Source: Hyalangium gracile (GTDB lineage: Bacteria > Myxococcota > Myxococcia > Myxococcales > Myxococcaceae). Taken from it: DNA of 64,000 bases. Within the stretch, counting starts at the first letter, position 1; every line of letters begins with the position of its first letter. The position numbers and the translations under genes were made by a program. The notes beneath the pieces were generated by a model, which did no database searches, had not been told where the DNA came from, and was given only the letters and a program-made list of their open reading frames with translations. This document shows positions 9,001 through 17,706 of this stretch, piece by piece. The stretch is from positions 496,001-560,000 of the forward strand of contig NZ_JAHXBG010000002.1 of NCBI RefSeq assembly GCF_020103725.1, written 5' to 3'.

Positions 9001-12000
9001 GGTGGACGTCGCGGTGAGGGTCTGCGTGCCCGCGGTGCGCAGGGTGTACAGGCCAACCGCCTCGCCCGCGGTGAAGTTCAGGCTGGTGGCCCCGCTCCAC
9101 TGAGGGTCCGAGCTGCTGATCGCCGCCGTGCCGGTGTAGCTCGTCACCGGGATGCCCACCGAGTCCACCGCGGTGAAGGTGGCGAAGAAGGACGAGCCCG
9201 ACTGCCTCGAGTCGCTCATTCCGCTCACCCGGTAGGCGACGGCCGGGCCAACGGGCGGAGTCCGCGTGGAGCATGTCGCGTACGCATCCGCGGTGAGGCG
9301 CACGTCGTCAAGGTAGAACCCCTCTTCCTCCCAGGAGCTGTCGGTGTAGAACCGGAAGGCGAACCACACCCTCTGGCCCGCCAGCGCCGACAGGTTGACG
9401 GTGACCGGTTTGAAGGAGCCATTCGCCCCGCTCCTCGGGCCGGTCCAGATCCGGATGTTGGGGGAGGCGTCGAGCGCGCCGTCATAGCCCCCCGCGGAGA
9501 TGTAGGGCGCCGTCGAGGACTCCGCGTCGCCAACCTGGGTCCACGGCCCGTTCGGCCCCTGCGTGCTGTAGGAGAGCCAGGCTCCATCCCGGCCCGTCTC
9601 GAGGACGTGCCAGATGTTGAACGTCAGCTGCGGAGTGCGGGTGCTCACAGGCAGGTTGAAGCCGTAGATGCTCGGGGCGGTGACGCCGTTGCCGCCGAGC
9701 ACCAGGGTGCCCTCCGCGCTGGAGGGGTAGTAGCCCCCACAGCCGGTGCTGGCCCTGCCGAAACGGTAGGCCTTCAGGGCCGACTGGTAGCGACAGTTCG
9801 AGGTGAGGTTGATCAAGCCCGCGGGAGTGGAAGTCGGGAGCCAGTACAGGGACGCATTCGTCGGGCGGTTGCCGTCCAGATCATCGAAGTAGTTGAGGCC
9901 CGTGGTCTCGGCGCCCGTCGGCGTGGAGGACTTCTCGACGGTATTGGTGTCCTCGTTGGTGGCGCCGCCCTGCTCGGTGGCTCGGACCACGTAGAAGTAC
10001 TTCGTGCCGCTGGTCAGGTTCAGATCATCCGCGAAGCTGGTGCCAGTCAGCCCCGTGGCAATGCGGTTGCCCACCGACGGAGTGAAGCCCGGGCTGGTGC
10101 CGCGGTAGACCGAGTAGCTCAGCGTGCCACCACAGGCCGGAGTGCCCGCGGCCCAGGTGACCGTGTTGGCGCAGGTGGCCGCCTGAGCGTTGCTCACGGC
10201 GGAGATGCCCGCGAAGGTGGGCGGCAGCGTGCATGCGCCGTTGGGAATGGCGGAGACCTCCGTGGACCGGGGGGACTCCGCGCACTGCACCGCGCGCACC
10301 ACGTAGTAATAGCGGATGCCTCCCGACACTCCGAGGTCCGCGTACGGAGGCGCCGCCACGGTGGCCACGCGAGTGTACGGGCCGCCCGCGGTCGTGGAGC
10401 GATACACGTTGTACTCGGTGGCTCCGTTGGGCGCCCAGTTCACGTCGATGCGGTGGTTGCCATTGGCGGTGGCGCTCACCCCCGTGGGCACCTGGGACGC
10501 GCTGGCGCAGGAGTTGTAGGCCACCAGGGCGTAGTCCTGGTCCAGCGAGGAGGCATTGGCCGGCACGCCGTCCGAGTTGATGTTCGCCGCCGTCACCGTG
10601 ATGGTGAAGGTGCCGTCGGTGCCCGGGGGCAGGAACACGCTCTCCACGTTGTTCACGCCGTCCGCCGTGCCGCCAGGGGTGGAGCTCGGGCCGGTGAAGA
10701 CGTTGCCCTTGTAGGTGTTGGCGCCGACCGTGACGGTCAGGTCCAGGTTGTTCTTCCACGGACTGGCGGTGGTGGTGCCGGGCGCGTCCGTCCACGCCAG
10801 CGTGACGCGGAAGGGCCGGGTGGTGTCCGCGATCACTCCGGAGAAGGTGCGCGACTGGCCCGTGGCGGTGAAGAGGTTGGCCGGGTTCTCGTCATCCAGC
10901 AGGCGCTGGGCGCCGTCGAAGGCCATGCCCAGGTCCATCAGGCCCATACCCTGCTTGTTGGACCAGAGAGCGTCGATGGCATCCGCGCCCGTCAGGTAGC
11001 GGGCGGTGTTCATCAGGTACGCCTTCGTCATCGCCGGGCTCGGCGGCGTCATGCCCTGGTTGATGAAGTACTGGCGCAGCAGCGCCGCGCCGCCGGAGAC
11101 GACCGGAGCCGCGTGGCTGGTGCCGGAGGAGGCCGTGTACCACTGCTGGCCCGACGGGAAGTACGGCGCGCCGTTGGCGCCGCCACACACGCCGCTGGCG
11201 TCGAAGCACGCGAGCGACTGGCCCAGGGGAGCAGCAGGCGGGTTGGCACGCTGCGAGGCCGCCTGCGCCACGCCACCGACGACGTGCGTGCCAGGGGCCA
11301 CGAGGTCCGGCTTCTTGCGGCCGTCCGCCGTGGGGCCACGGCTGGAGGCATCGAAGAGCTCATGGACGCTGTTGGCATCGTCGTCCCCCACGGTGCAGAA
11401 ATCCAAGGCGTTGAAGGGCTGAACGCTCTCGGAGGCTCCCACGGTGAGGATGTTCTTCGCGGTGGCCGGAGTCCTCACGGTGTTGGGGCCCGGGCCGCTG
11501 TTGCCCGCGGAGAAGACGATGACCATCTGCTGGTTGCCCGCGGCGGGCACCGCGGACCCGGTCGGCTGCGCGTCACGCACCAGCGCGTCGTACCGCTGGC
11601 TCTCCTGGGTGTAGGCGTTGCTGCTGTCGCTGCCCCAGCTGTTGCTGCTGATGCGCATGCCATCCCGATAGGCGCGTGACTGCAGGTCCTCGAAGTCGGG
11701 GTTGGTGAAGTCCGGTCCGTAGACGACAGACGAGCCTAGCTTCACGAAGGGCGCCACACCCAGCCCGTAGGCGTAGCCCTCCGCATCCGCGAACGGGGAC
11801 CCGGTCAGGTCCGAGTAGCCACCGATGATGTGCGCGTTCAGTGTGCCGTGGCCATTGCAGCCCGAGAGCATGCTGCTCCCGGACCCCTCGATGCGGTTGT
11901 AGACGACACGGCTGGCCTTGCTGACGTCGCCGTCCACGTAGAGCCCGAAGTGGTTCGGCGCCTGGGTGCCGTTGTCCAGACCGCTGTCGGACACATCCAC

Positions 12001-12978
12001 ACCGAAGCCGGAGGCGGTGAACTGCGCCTGCGTGAAGCCCTTGGAGGCCAGCCAAGCCAGGTAGCCCGGCCCCGTGGGGTTGTTGCCGCTCAGGCGGCCG
12101 GAGACGATCACGCCCTGGCGCTCGTCATGCGGGCGCGGCACGAAGTACGGCTGGATGGAGAGCACGTCCGGACGGGCGGCCAGCTCGTGGAGCTCCCTCT
12201 TCGTCAGCCAGGCCACCACGTTCACGTAGCCCAGCGCCTCCTGGGTGGTGCCGTCGCGCGACTGCCGGGCGCGGATGAGCTCCAGCGTGGCGCCGTTGGC
12301 CTCTTCATCCTGGATGAGCTGGAGGGCGTACGTCTCCGTCTGGAGCCGGTGGATGGACGGATCCAGCTTGAAGTCCGGGAGGTAGTCCCCGCTCCACTGG
12401 ATGGAGCGCTCGGAGCTGACGTGCCGCTGCAGGCGCGTCAGCGAGGCCGCGTCGCCGTACACGATATAGGCGTTGTTGGGGATGTACGTGATGAGCTGGA
12501 CGCCGGTGGCCTGGAGCGCCTCGACCCACTGAGGCTGGATGGGGCCGGCGAACTGGACGATGTGCAGGCTCTTGCCGGAGGCGGGCAGCTTCATCCCGCG
12601 CAGGGACTGGCCGTGAGGAGACGCGGTGTCGATGGTGCCCGCGTTGAGCAGGATGTCGTTGAAGTCATCGCGCGGCTCGGCCCCCTCGGGCAGGGCCGCC
12701 ATCGCATCCTCATCCACCGAGACGAGCTGGAAGGAGCCGTAGTCCGCGATGTGCTGGACATTGGCGCCACGCTGCGCGAGCTGCCGGGCCTGCTCCGCGC
12801 TCAGCTGCACCTTGTGGGTCGCCAGGCCCGGGCGAATCGCCTCGGACCGCGGCTCGAGCCCTGGCCCCGAGCCTTCGCACGCCAGTGTCGCAACGAGCCA
12901 CATCGCCCCGAGCACCTGGGTGCTCCACCGCAAGACGCCTCCAGGAGGCATCCGAGTGCCTGATTTCATCATCGTCAT
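6037..12978 (-). CDS. Giant secreted S8 (subtilisin-like) serine protease with Ig-like repeats and MYXO-CTERM-like tail
   Basis: 2313 residues. The N-terminus is a signal peptide ending in TLAC, possibly a weak lipobox. A propeptide-like region (about 50-290) precedes the S8 domain: Asp331 (VSDSGLD), His377 (NGHGT), oxyanion Asn493 (AGNSG), Ser621 (SGTSHAAP). A P-like jelly-roll domain follows (FRVTLAWTDAPG), then two fibronectin III-like modules with VYRSTTAGGPY and VYRGTSPGF, a MAM/jelly-roll-like module, about seven invasin/filamin-like repeats of about 100 residues, a bacterial Ig domain (ITEPANGATVSG), a run of 15 glycines, and the tail CGATSGTDSG, hydrophobic helix, RNLLGRRRAK. The tail resembles MYXO-CTERM anchors. 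Start is one of three clustered ATGs. Probably a surface or secreted predation or matrix protease. Confidence 0.93.
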   Translation of the reverse strand: MTMMKSGTRMPPGGVLRWSTQVLGAMWLVATLACEGSGPGLEPRSEAIRPGLATHKVQLSAEQARQLAQRGANVQHIADYGSFQLVSVDEDAMAALPEGAEPRDDFNDILLNAGTIDTASPHGQSLRGMKLPASGKSLHIVQFAGPIQPQWVEALQATGVQLITYIPNNAYIVYGDAASLTRLQRHVSSERSIQWSGDYLPDFKLDPSIHRLQTETYALQLIQDEEANGATLELIRARQSRDGTTQEALGYVNVVAWLTKRELHELAARPDVLSIQPYFVPRPHDERQGVIVSGRLSGNNPTGPGYLAWLASKGFTQAQFTASGFGVDVSDSGLDNGTQAPNHFGLYVDGDVSKASRVVYNRIEGSGSSMLSGCNGHGTLNAHIIGGYSDLTGSPFADAEGYAYGLGVAPFVKLGSSVVYGPDFTNPDFEDLQSRAYRDGMRISSNSWGSDSSNAYTQESQRYDALVRDAQPTGSAVPAAGNQQMVIVFSAGNSGPGPNTVRTPATAKNILTVGASESVQPFNALDFCTVGDDDANSVHELFDASSRGPTADGRKKPDLVAPGTHVVGGVAQAASQRANPPAAPLGQSLACFDASGVCGGANGAPYFPSGQQWYTASSGTSHAAPVVSGGAALLRQYFINQGMTPPSPAMTKAYLMNTARYLTGADAIDALWSNKQGMGLMDLGMAFDGAQRLLDDENPANLFTATGQSRTFSGVIADTTRPFRVTLAWTDAPGTTTASPWKNNLDLTVTVGANTYKGNVFTGPSSTPGGTADGVNNVESVFLPPGTDGTFTITVTAANINSDGVPANASSLDQDYALVAYNSCASASQVPTGVSATANGNHRIDVNWAPNGATEYNVYRSTTAGGPYTRVATVAAPPYADLGVSGGIRYYYVVRAVQCAESPRSTEVSAIPNGACTLPPTFAGISAVSNAQAATCANTVTWAAGTPACGGTLSYSVYRGTSPGFTPSVGNRIATGLTGTSFADDLNLTSGTKYFYVVRATEQGGATNEDTNTVEKSSTPTGAETTGLNYFDDLDGNRPTNASLYWLPTSTPAGLINLTSNCRYQSALKAYRFGRASTGCGGYYPSSAEGTLVLGGNGVTAPSIYGFNLPVSTRTPQLTFNIWHVLETGRDGAWLSYSTQGPNGPWTQVGDAESSTAPYISAGGYDGALDASPNIRIWTGPRSGANGSFKPVTVNLSALAGQRVWFAFRFYTDSSWEEEGFYLDDVRLTADAYATCSTRTPPVGPAVAYRVSGMSDSRQSGSSFFATFTAVDSVGIPVTSYTGTAAISSSDPQWSGATSLNFTAGEAVGLYTLRTAGTQTLTATSTTNPTLRGSGSSFIIPSAASGMIFSVQPATAVAGVPIHPAVKVRLVDLYGNIVSSGSGSVTLALGANPGGGTLSGTTTATLFAGVATFGNLSINKVGTGYTLVASSPLLGSKTSQAFNITPAAPASMLFSTQPPNGSAGTPLNPAVRVTLLDAFGNITTSTANVTVSLGNNPTGAELAGTTTVAAVNGVATFSNLRVSKPGTGYTLQATSGAFTATSTGFNVTVGAAARLVFSAPPGNAVAGTTLGAVQVQVQDLGGNVVTGSTAPVTLTLGGPAGGTLGGTTTVAAVNGVATFSNLSIQKAAAGYTLTAASTGLQSATSDVFEIVPAAAAKLAFSVQPSNTGVGAIIAPAVRVSVLDAFNNSIPSATPNITLALAANPWGGTLSGTTTVAAVSGVATFDSLSINQAGTAYQLTATSGALSSATSTAFQVQAGSATRLVFTQAPASTTAGANLGTVTVEVQDAQGNRVNVASSVTLTLQGSQSATLSGTTTVAAVNGVATFNTLSIARVGTGYQLKAQASGLTEATSSTFDITHGPAAALVFTVQPGSTQAGAVISPAVRVAFQDAFGNAVTNATQAVTVAIANNPGNGTLSGTKTVNAVNGVATFADLSINRAGQGYTLQASAGALPAVTSAVFNITSSGGGRLVFRATLADVTAGDLLSAVEVELQDAQGNVLTEATGSVTLGLGANPTGAQLLGTLTVSAVQGVARFEGLSLRKVGNGYTLVASASGFAGVTSQAFNVKPGAAASYTLVLDPSVPVGQQATLSATAYDAYGNQATSYGGTAKVTSSDGAASFAPTATFAGGVLQSFKVTFKSPGLRTLTLTDTATASLTGTAQLNVTPLAPPMVAITEPANGATVSGQVRISATGTVASGTTLAELAILVDGVVLVSGTGATVTGSWDSTKVQDDSVHTITAVIADGAGNVVHAAPVTVTVRNGNGGGGGGGGGGGGGGCGATSGTDSGLFFGLLIVARNLLGRRRAKAMGAAER
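6777..8955. repeat. Tandem in-gene repeats coding Ig-like modules
   Basis: About seven units of 300-315 bp inside the subtilase gene, each encoding an invasin/filamin-like domain with GNVxT, GTTTVAAVNGVATF and GYTLxA core motifs. The 19-mer CCGCCACCGTGGTGGTGCC recurs near 7524, 7830, 8145 and 8450, showing recent duplication or conversion between units. Confidence 0.85.
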
Positions 12979-13230
12979 GAGCCCGACCCACGCGGTTTCG
13001 CGTCTGAGAGGGCGTCACGAGTAACACGGCCGTGAGTTCAATTTTCCGCCAACCGACACACCTGGGGCTTTCCCTGACGCAACACCCGCAGGGTTTTCCC
13101 TGAGAGGGATTGCATCTGACGCGACGCAGGGTGACTTCCGCGCTGGCGCAAGCATGTACATGAGGGCCCGCCTGGTGCACGCAGCACGCGCAGTGGCCAG
13201 CGTAGCCCTGCACGGGAGAGGAGGATCACC

Positions 13231-14067
13231 ATGCCCGAGGTGCTTTCTCACGAGGCGCGCATCCGTTTCGAGGACACAGGGCAGAGCGAGCCGGCACTGC
13301 TCCTCCTGCCTGGGTGGTGCACCAGCCGGGCTGTCTTCGCCCCGCTCCTGCCCAGGCTCTCGGTGCGTCACCGGGTGCTCTCCATGGACCTGCGCGGGCA
13401 CGGCCAGTCCGAGCAGGGAGGCGAGGACTTCTCCAGCGAGACGCTGGTGGACGACGCGCTCGCGGTGGTGGAGGCCAGTGGTGCGCGGCAGGTGGTCCCG
13501 ATCGCGCTGTCCCATGCGGGATGGATCGCCCTGGAGCTGCGCCGGCGGCTGGGCGAGCGCGTGCGAGGGCTCGTGCTGCTGGACTGGATCGTCCTGGAGC
13601 CACCCCCACCCTTCCTGGCCGCGCTCCAGGGGCTCCAGTCCGGTGCGTGGCAGGACAGCCGTGACGCGCTCTTCAGCATGTGGCTGAAGGGCGTCGACTC
13701 GCCCGCCGTCATACGGTTCGTCCGCGAGGACATGGGCGCCTTCGCCGGAGAGATGTGGCGCCGGGCAGGAAGGGAGATCGGCGCCGCCTACGCCCGGGAG
13801 GGCTATCCGCTGCGCGCGCTCTCCGCCCTGTCGCCCCCGGTTCCGACGATGCACCTGTACTCGCAGCCAGCGGATCCGGCGTACCGGATGGCACAGCAAT
13901 CCTTCTCCGCGGATCATCCGTGGTTCCAGGTCCTGAAGCTGGAAGCGACCAGTCACTTCCCGACCTTCGAGGTACCCGACGCGCTGGCCACGCACGTCGA
14001 GGATTTCCTCCGAGCAGCTCTAGCGCGTCACCCCAGGATGGTAGACCTCGGTCTTCCTTCCGCGTGA
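13231..14067 (+). CDS. Alpha/beta-hydrolase-fold protein resembling 1H-3-hydroxy-4-oxoquinoline 2,4-dioxygenases
   Basis: 278 residues; GAGAGGAGG precedes ATG 13231. The fold and motifs match, from memory, the cofactor-free quinolone dioxygenases (HOD/QDO): LLLPGWC (Trp29), nucleophile-elbow Ser94 in ALSHAGW, acid Asp118 in LLDWIV, Trp151 in MWLKG, base His242 in TSHFP, plus YSQP and HPWF segments near the C-terminus. In HOD the Ser/His/Asp set binds and deprotonates the quinolone and O2 cleaves the ring, releasing CO. The residue after PGWC, His in HOD, is Thr here. Ordinary hydrolase activity remains possible. Divergent from the subtilase gene, 10 bp upstream of a VWA lipoprotein gene. Confidence 0.75.
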   Translation: MPEVLSHEARIRFEDTGQSEPALLLLPGWCTSRAVFAPLLPRLSVRHRVLSMDLRGHGQSEQGGEDFSSETLVDDALAVVEASGARQVVPIALSHAGWIALELRRRLGERVRGLVLLDWIVLEPPPPFLAALQGLQSGAWQDSRDALFSMWLKGVDSPAVIRFVREDMGAFAGEMWRRAGREIGAAYAREGYPLRALSALSPPVPTMHLYSQPADPAYRMAQQSFSADHPWFQVLKLEATSHFPTFEVPDALATHVEDFLRAALARHPRMVDLGLPSA

Positions 14068-14076
14068 GGCGTACAC

Positions 14077-15177
14077 ATGAAGCGCATGTTCCCGAGGTGG
14101 CGTGGGGGTCTCTTCCCAGGCCTGCTGCTGGCCCTGGCGTTGGCGTGCTCCAATTCGGAGCAGCCCCCGGCAGACCCGGATGGAGGCAGCCCCTCACCGG
14201 ACGGAGGCAACACGGCTCTGGATGGAGGAAACACGAATCCAGACGGAGGGAACCCGGGGCCAGACGGAGGGAACCCGGGGCCAGACGGAGGGAGCCCTGA
14301 GCCGGATGGAGGCACCACCTCGCGCAAGCCCTACGTGATCTTCGTGGTGGATCGCTCCGCCACCATGATCTCGCCCCTCGACACGACCAACCCGAACTGC
14401 CGGATGGGCGACAACACCCTCTGCGGCACCCAGGGACAGGACAACTGCGATCTCTCCCGATGCCCCACACGCCTCAGCACCGTGAAGACCCAGCTGGAGA
14501 CCTTCCTGTCCAGCCATGCCACCCAGGCTCGCTACGGCCTGGCGTTCTTCCCCGCCACCGAGAGCGGCAGCTCGACGGCGGCGGAGTCCTGCCGGTCCTT
14601 CTCGCAGCTGACGGTCCCTCCGCCCACGGTGGATGAGGCCACGCGCCTTCAGCTCTCGGCGGACGCGGTGCTGCAGGCGATCCGGAACGTGCCCACTCCC
14701 GCGGGCTCGACGCCCCTGGGCGACACGCTGGAGATGCTGGTGCAGCAGACGCCGCTCGGCACCTCGGCCGCCAGTGCCGGAGACGCGGTGGTGATCATCT
14801 CGGACGGCCTGCCCAACTGCAACGCCAACAATCCCAACGACGGCTCCCAGCCCGCGCTGTGCCGCTGCACCGCGCTGAGCTGTATGGGGGCGCTGGCGCG
14901 GCTCGGCTGCCTGGACCTGGACGCCCCATCGGCCTTGATGAGCAACCTGCGCGCTCGGGGAGTGCGGACCTACGTGATGCCGCTGGGCAACGAGGTGGCG
15001 ATGGGTGAAGGCCCCCAGGTCTTCCAGTCGCTGGCCGAGGCCGGTGGCACGCTCCGCCCCTGCCCCAATGGCACGAACGCGGAGTGCGGCGCCTCGTATG
15101 TCTGCAATCCCTCCACGCGCCTGTGCAGCGGACCCTCCCTGCTGCCCGGCGAGCTCGACCGCGTCCTCGCGCCCTGA
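14077..15177 (+). CDS. Lipoprotein with von Willebrand factor A domain
   Basis: 366 residues. Signal peptide with lipobox LALAC, then a linker built of seven hexapeptide units ending in DGG (PDGGSP, LDGGNT, PDGGNP), coded by an 18-bp tandem repeat. A VWA domain follows from about residue 85 (PYVIFVVDRSATM, LAFFPA, GSTPLGDTLEML, DAVVIISDGLPN, GVRTYVMPLG). The metal site reads DRSAT rather than canonical DxSxS; Thr can substitute. Eleven or more cysteines suggest disulfides. Proteins of this build are outer-membrane or surface lipoproteins, common in myxobacteria, with no known substrate. Probably co-transcribed with the upstream dioxygenase-like gene (10-bp gap), although functions seem unrelated. 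Confidence 0.85.
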   Translation: MKRMFPRWRGGLFPGLLLALALACSNSEQPPADPDGGSPSPDGGNTALDGGNTNPDGGNPGPDGGNPGPDGGSPEPDGGTTSRKPYVIFVVDRSATMISPLDTTNPNCRMGDNTLCGTQGQDNCDLSRCPTRLSTVKTQLETFLSSHATQARYGLAFFPATESGSSTAAESCRSFSQLTVPPPTVDEATRLQLSADAVLQAIRNVPTPAGSTPLGDTLEMLVQQTPLGTSAASAGDAVVIISDGLPNCNANNPNDGSQPALCRCTALSCMGALARLGCLDLDAPSALMSNLRARGVRTYVMPLGNEVAMGEGPQVFQSLAEAGGTLRPCPNGTNAECGASYVCNPSTRLCSGPSLLPGELDRVLAP

Positions 15178-15230
15178 GGCCACCCGCATCCCGCTCGGGG
15201 CGCTTCACGAGGTGCCCGGCGCGGCGGCGC

Positions 15231-17597
15231 TCAGGGGACAGCTCCGGGAAGGCGCCAGACCGTCCGAGCGAGGCTCGAGCCTGACAGCCACGAGCGCCCG
15301 GTGACGACATCATCCGGGCGTGGAGGCGCGGAGGCGGGCAGCCCGAAGGTCTGGTCCACCAGTGTCAGGTCCCCTCCGTCTACAGGCACGCGGACGCGCA
15401 GCTCCAGGACGACGCCGTCTGGCGGCAGGCCGACGAACCGGAACCCCCAGCGCTCACCGGGGAACGGCGCCGAAGCGGCATCCGCCACCGGCAGTCCATC
15501 CACGGAGGCTTCGAGGACCTGGACGGCGGGCGAGAGGAAGACCCACAGCCAGGGCGCCTCCCGCGTCGATGCGAGTCTCAAGCGGACCTGTCGCGTACCG
15601 TCCGGGCGCACCTCGTCCAGCTCAGGCTCGACTCGCGGAGCCGGCAGGGGCTCGGCAGGCGCCGGGGCCTGCCACACACTCGCATCCGTGGCGTTGACGA
15701 AATCACTGGGGCCGCGGAGAGCCTCGTCACCCAGGAGGGTTCGGGCGTAGCGGTCCAAGCGCTGGCTCATGCTGAGCCACGAGCCCTTGCCCGTTGCCGC
15801 ATCCCAGCCATAGGCCACGTCGGAGAGACTGGGCTGGGCGGCCGTCCCGGCGCGCGCGGAGAAAGCGCCTGCCAGGAGGCAGAGGAGCGCTGCACCGAGG
15901 AAGAGGCCCCAGGCCCCCCGCAAGCGCCCGAGGAACGGGAGCAGCGGAAGGAGCGCCAGGCCCGTGATGCCGCAGGAGAGCGCTGCTTGCGCGAGCGGGA
16001 GCCCTATCCACCCCATGAAGAGGAACGGCGCCCAGAGGCACACGGTGACGACAAGTACGGCTCCATCCAGGAGAGCCGGGGCGAGCTGCGTCCTGTCCGC
16101 GCGGGCGCGGGTGCGCCACAGCGCCGCGCCGGCCTGTGCCAGGAGCGGGAGTGCCAGCAGGTAGCTCGCCTCCGCTGCGCGCACCAACAGGAACAACGCG
16201 AGGACGGCCGCGGCCGGCGGCCCTGCCCACATCCGGCCTTCGGGAGACAGGCGCCGGGCGAGCCCCGCGGCGAGTGCGACACAGAGCAGGAGCAGCCCCA
16301 CGCGGAAGGGGGCAGGCACATAGGGGTCCGCGCGCGGGGATGGCAGCAAGGACGGGTGAACGCGGGAGAGGCCCCACCAGACAGCAATGCCCAGCGCCGC
16401 ACAGGCCGCGGGCAGCACGAGCGCCCAGGGCAGGGAGCGAAGCCACTGGTGAGCGGACCAGCGCCCTCCGCGTGCACCCATCCGATAGGCCGCGAGGGCG
16501 AGGGCCGCTGCCAGCAGGGCGAGGGCGATGGACAGGCTCGCGGGGTAGCGCACGAGCCATGGCCCCAGCGTGAAGAAGGTGTCGGGCCTGCGGGGATGGC
16601 CGCTCGCCCCAACGGGGTGTGTGGCAAACCACCGGGAGAGCGCCGTGGCCATGTCTCCCGCCTGCTGGAGGCTTCCTTCGTCCAGAGCCTCCGGCGTGTC
16701 GGCTCCCGTGTGATAGCGGGCCGCGCCGTCGACGATGACGAAGTTGAGCCCGGCCAGCCCTGCCTCGGCGAGCGGCGAGAAGTCCGTTCCGCGCGTCCAC
16801 GGCCGCGCCATCCAGAGCAACGCAGAGGACGCGCTCAGGGGAGCGGCGGCCCGCCTCGCGCCGGACACGAGCTCCCCCACGGGCCCGGCCGCGGACACCA
16901 GGAGCACAGGGCCCCTGACTCCCCGCGCGTCGAGGTTGAGGACGAACCCCACCCGCTCACGCCCCAGGTGCTGCTGGATGAAGGACTGGATGCCGAGCAG
17001 ACCTCCCTCCTCCGCGTCCGTGAAGAGGAGCAACACGTCGCCCTTCAACCGCGGTCCCGCCTTCAGCGCGCGCACCGTCTCCAGCAGGGCCGCGACCCCC
17101 AGGGCGTCATCGCCCGCTCCGGGGCTGCCGGGCATGGAGTCGTAGTGGGCGACGAGCAGCACGGCTGACGCTTCCTCCGGCGCCGTGCCTCTCAGCCGAG
17201 CCAGAATGTTGGTGACCCGTCCGGCCTCGAAGGGGACGCCGTAGCGCACACTCACCGAGGCCCCCGTGAGCAGGTGCACTTCCGCACCGGACGCCTGGAG
17301 ACTCTCCTGGAGGTAGCGCTGCGCGCGCTGGTGTCCGGCGGAACCAACAGGCCGCGGCTCCGTCGCGAGCACCTCCACGTGACGCCAGGCCCTCTCTGCC
17401 GAGAACACCTCGGCGGGCCCGGACGTCAGCACCACCGCCGGAGGGCTCAACGGACGCAGGCTGAAGAAGAGCGTGCAGGCCACGAGGATACATGCTCCGA
17501 GGAGGCCTGGAGCGGCACTTCCAAGGCTGCGCAGGAGGGATCTCCCGGATGGTGGGGGCCGCCCAGGGGCAGGGGCGTCCGAGGATGTCGTGTGCAT
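15231..17597 (-). CDS. M28-family metallopeptidase with multi-pass membrane domain
   Basis: 788 residues from ATG 17597; the frame is open further upstream, but that part overlaps the gap after the kinase gene and lacks domain character. One N-terminal transmembrane helix (LLGACILVACTLFF) is followed by the M28 domain: zinc ligands His151 and Asp163 (HYDSMPGSPGAGDD), catalytic and bridging Glu196-Glu197 (TDAEEGG), Asp223 (LNLDARG), and the last His in RYHTGADT. The C-terminal half has about eight hydrophobic helices and then a soluble domain. This matches the Fxna/ER-aminopeptidase-like M28 group. Likely a zinc aminopeptidase in the inner membrane with its active site outside. Convergent with the VWA lipoprotein gene. 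Confidence 0.9.
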   Translation of the reverse strand: MHTTSSDAPAPGRPPPSGRSLLRSLGSAAPGLLGACILVACTLFFSLRPLSPPAVVLTSGPAEVFSAERAWRHVEVLATEPRPVGSAGHQRAQRYLQESLQASGAEVHLLTGASVSVRYGVPFEAGRVTNILARLRGTAPEEASAVLLVAHYDSMPGSPGAGDDALGVAALLETVRALKAGPRLKGDVLLLFTDAEEGGLLGIQSFIQQHLGRERVGFVLNLDARGVRGPVLLVSAAGPVGELVSGARRAAAPLSASSALLWMARPWTRGTDFSPLAEAGLAGLNFVIVDGAARYHTGADTPEALDEGSLQQAGDMATALSRWFATHPVGASGHPRRPDTFFTLGPWLVRYPASLSIALALLAAALALAAYRMGARGGRWSAHQWLRSLPWALVLPAACAALGIAVWWGLSRVHPSLLPSPRADPYVPAPFRVGLLLLCVALAAGLARRLSPEGRMWAGPPAAAVLALFLLVRAAEASYLLALPLLAQAGAALWRTRARADRTQLAPALLDGAVLVVTVCLWAPFLFMGWIGLPLAQAALSCGITGLALLPLLPFLGRLRGAWGLFLGAALLCLLAGAFSARAGTAAQPSLSDVAYGWDAATGKGSWLSMSQRLDRYARTLLGDEALRGPSDFVNATDASVWQAPAPAEPLPAPRVEPELDEVRPDGTRQVRLRLASTREAPWLWVFLSPAVQVLEASVDGLPVADAASAPFPGERWGFRFVGLPPDGVVLELRVRVPVDGGDLTLVDQTFGLPASAPPRPDDVVTGRSWLSGSSLARTVWRLPGAVP

Positions 17598-17706
17598 GGA
17601 CAGCCGATACCACAGAGCGCCCCATCCCGCCTTGGCGTGGACTGCGAATGTGCAGAGCGGTGGCGCCTCACCCTCAGGGGCACCGGGGACCTCCACCGGG
17701 CTTCCT

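Noticed and set aside
6226-11679. Long plus-strand open frames (up to 929 codons) opposite the subtilase gene
   Set aside because: They are antisense shadows caused by high third-position GC; products are Arg/Gly/Ala-rich with no domains, while the minus strand encodes a full catalytic triad and repeats.
12979-13230. Near-repeat GGGCTTTCCCTGA / GGGTTTTCCCTGA in the subtilase-dioxygenase gap as an operator
   Set aside because: Only two imperfect copies with short 5-bp arms; chance cannot be excluded.
14170-14320. 18-bp tandem repeats as a possible regulatory array
   Set aside because: They code the DGG hexapeptide linker of the VWA lipoprotein in frame.
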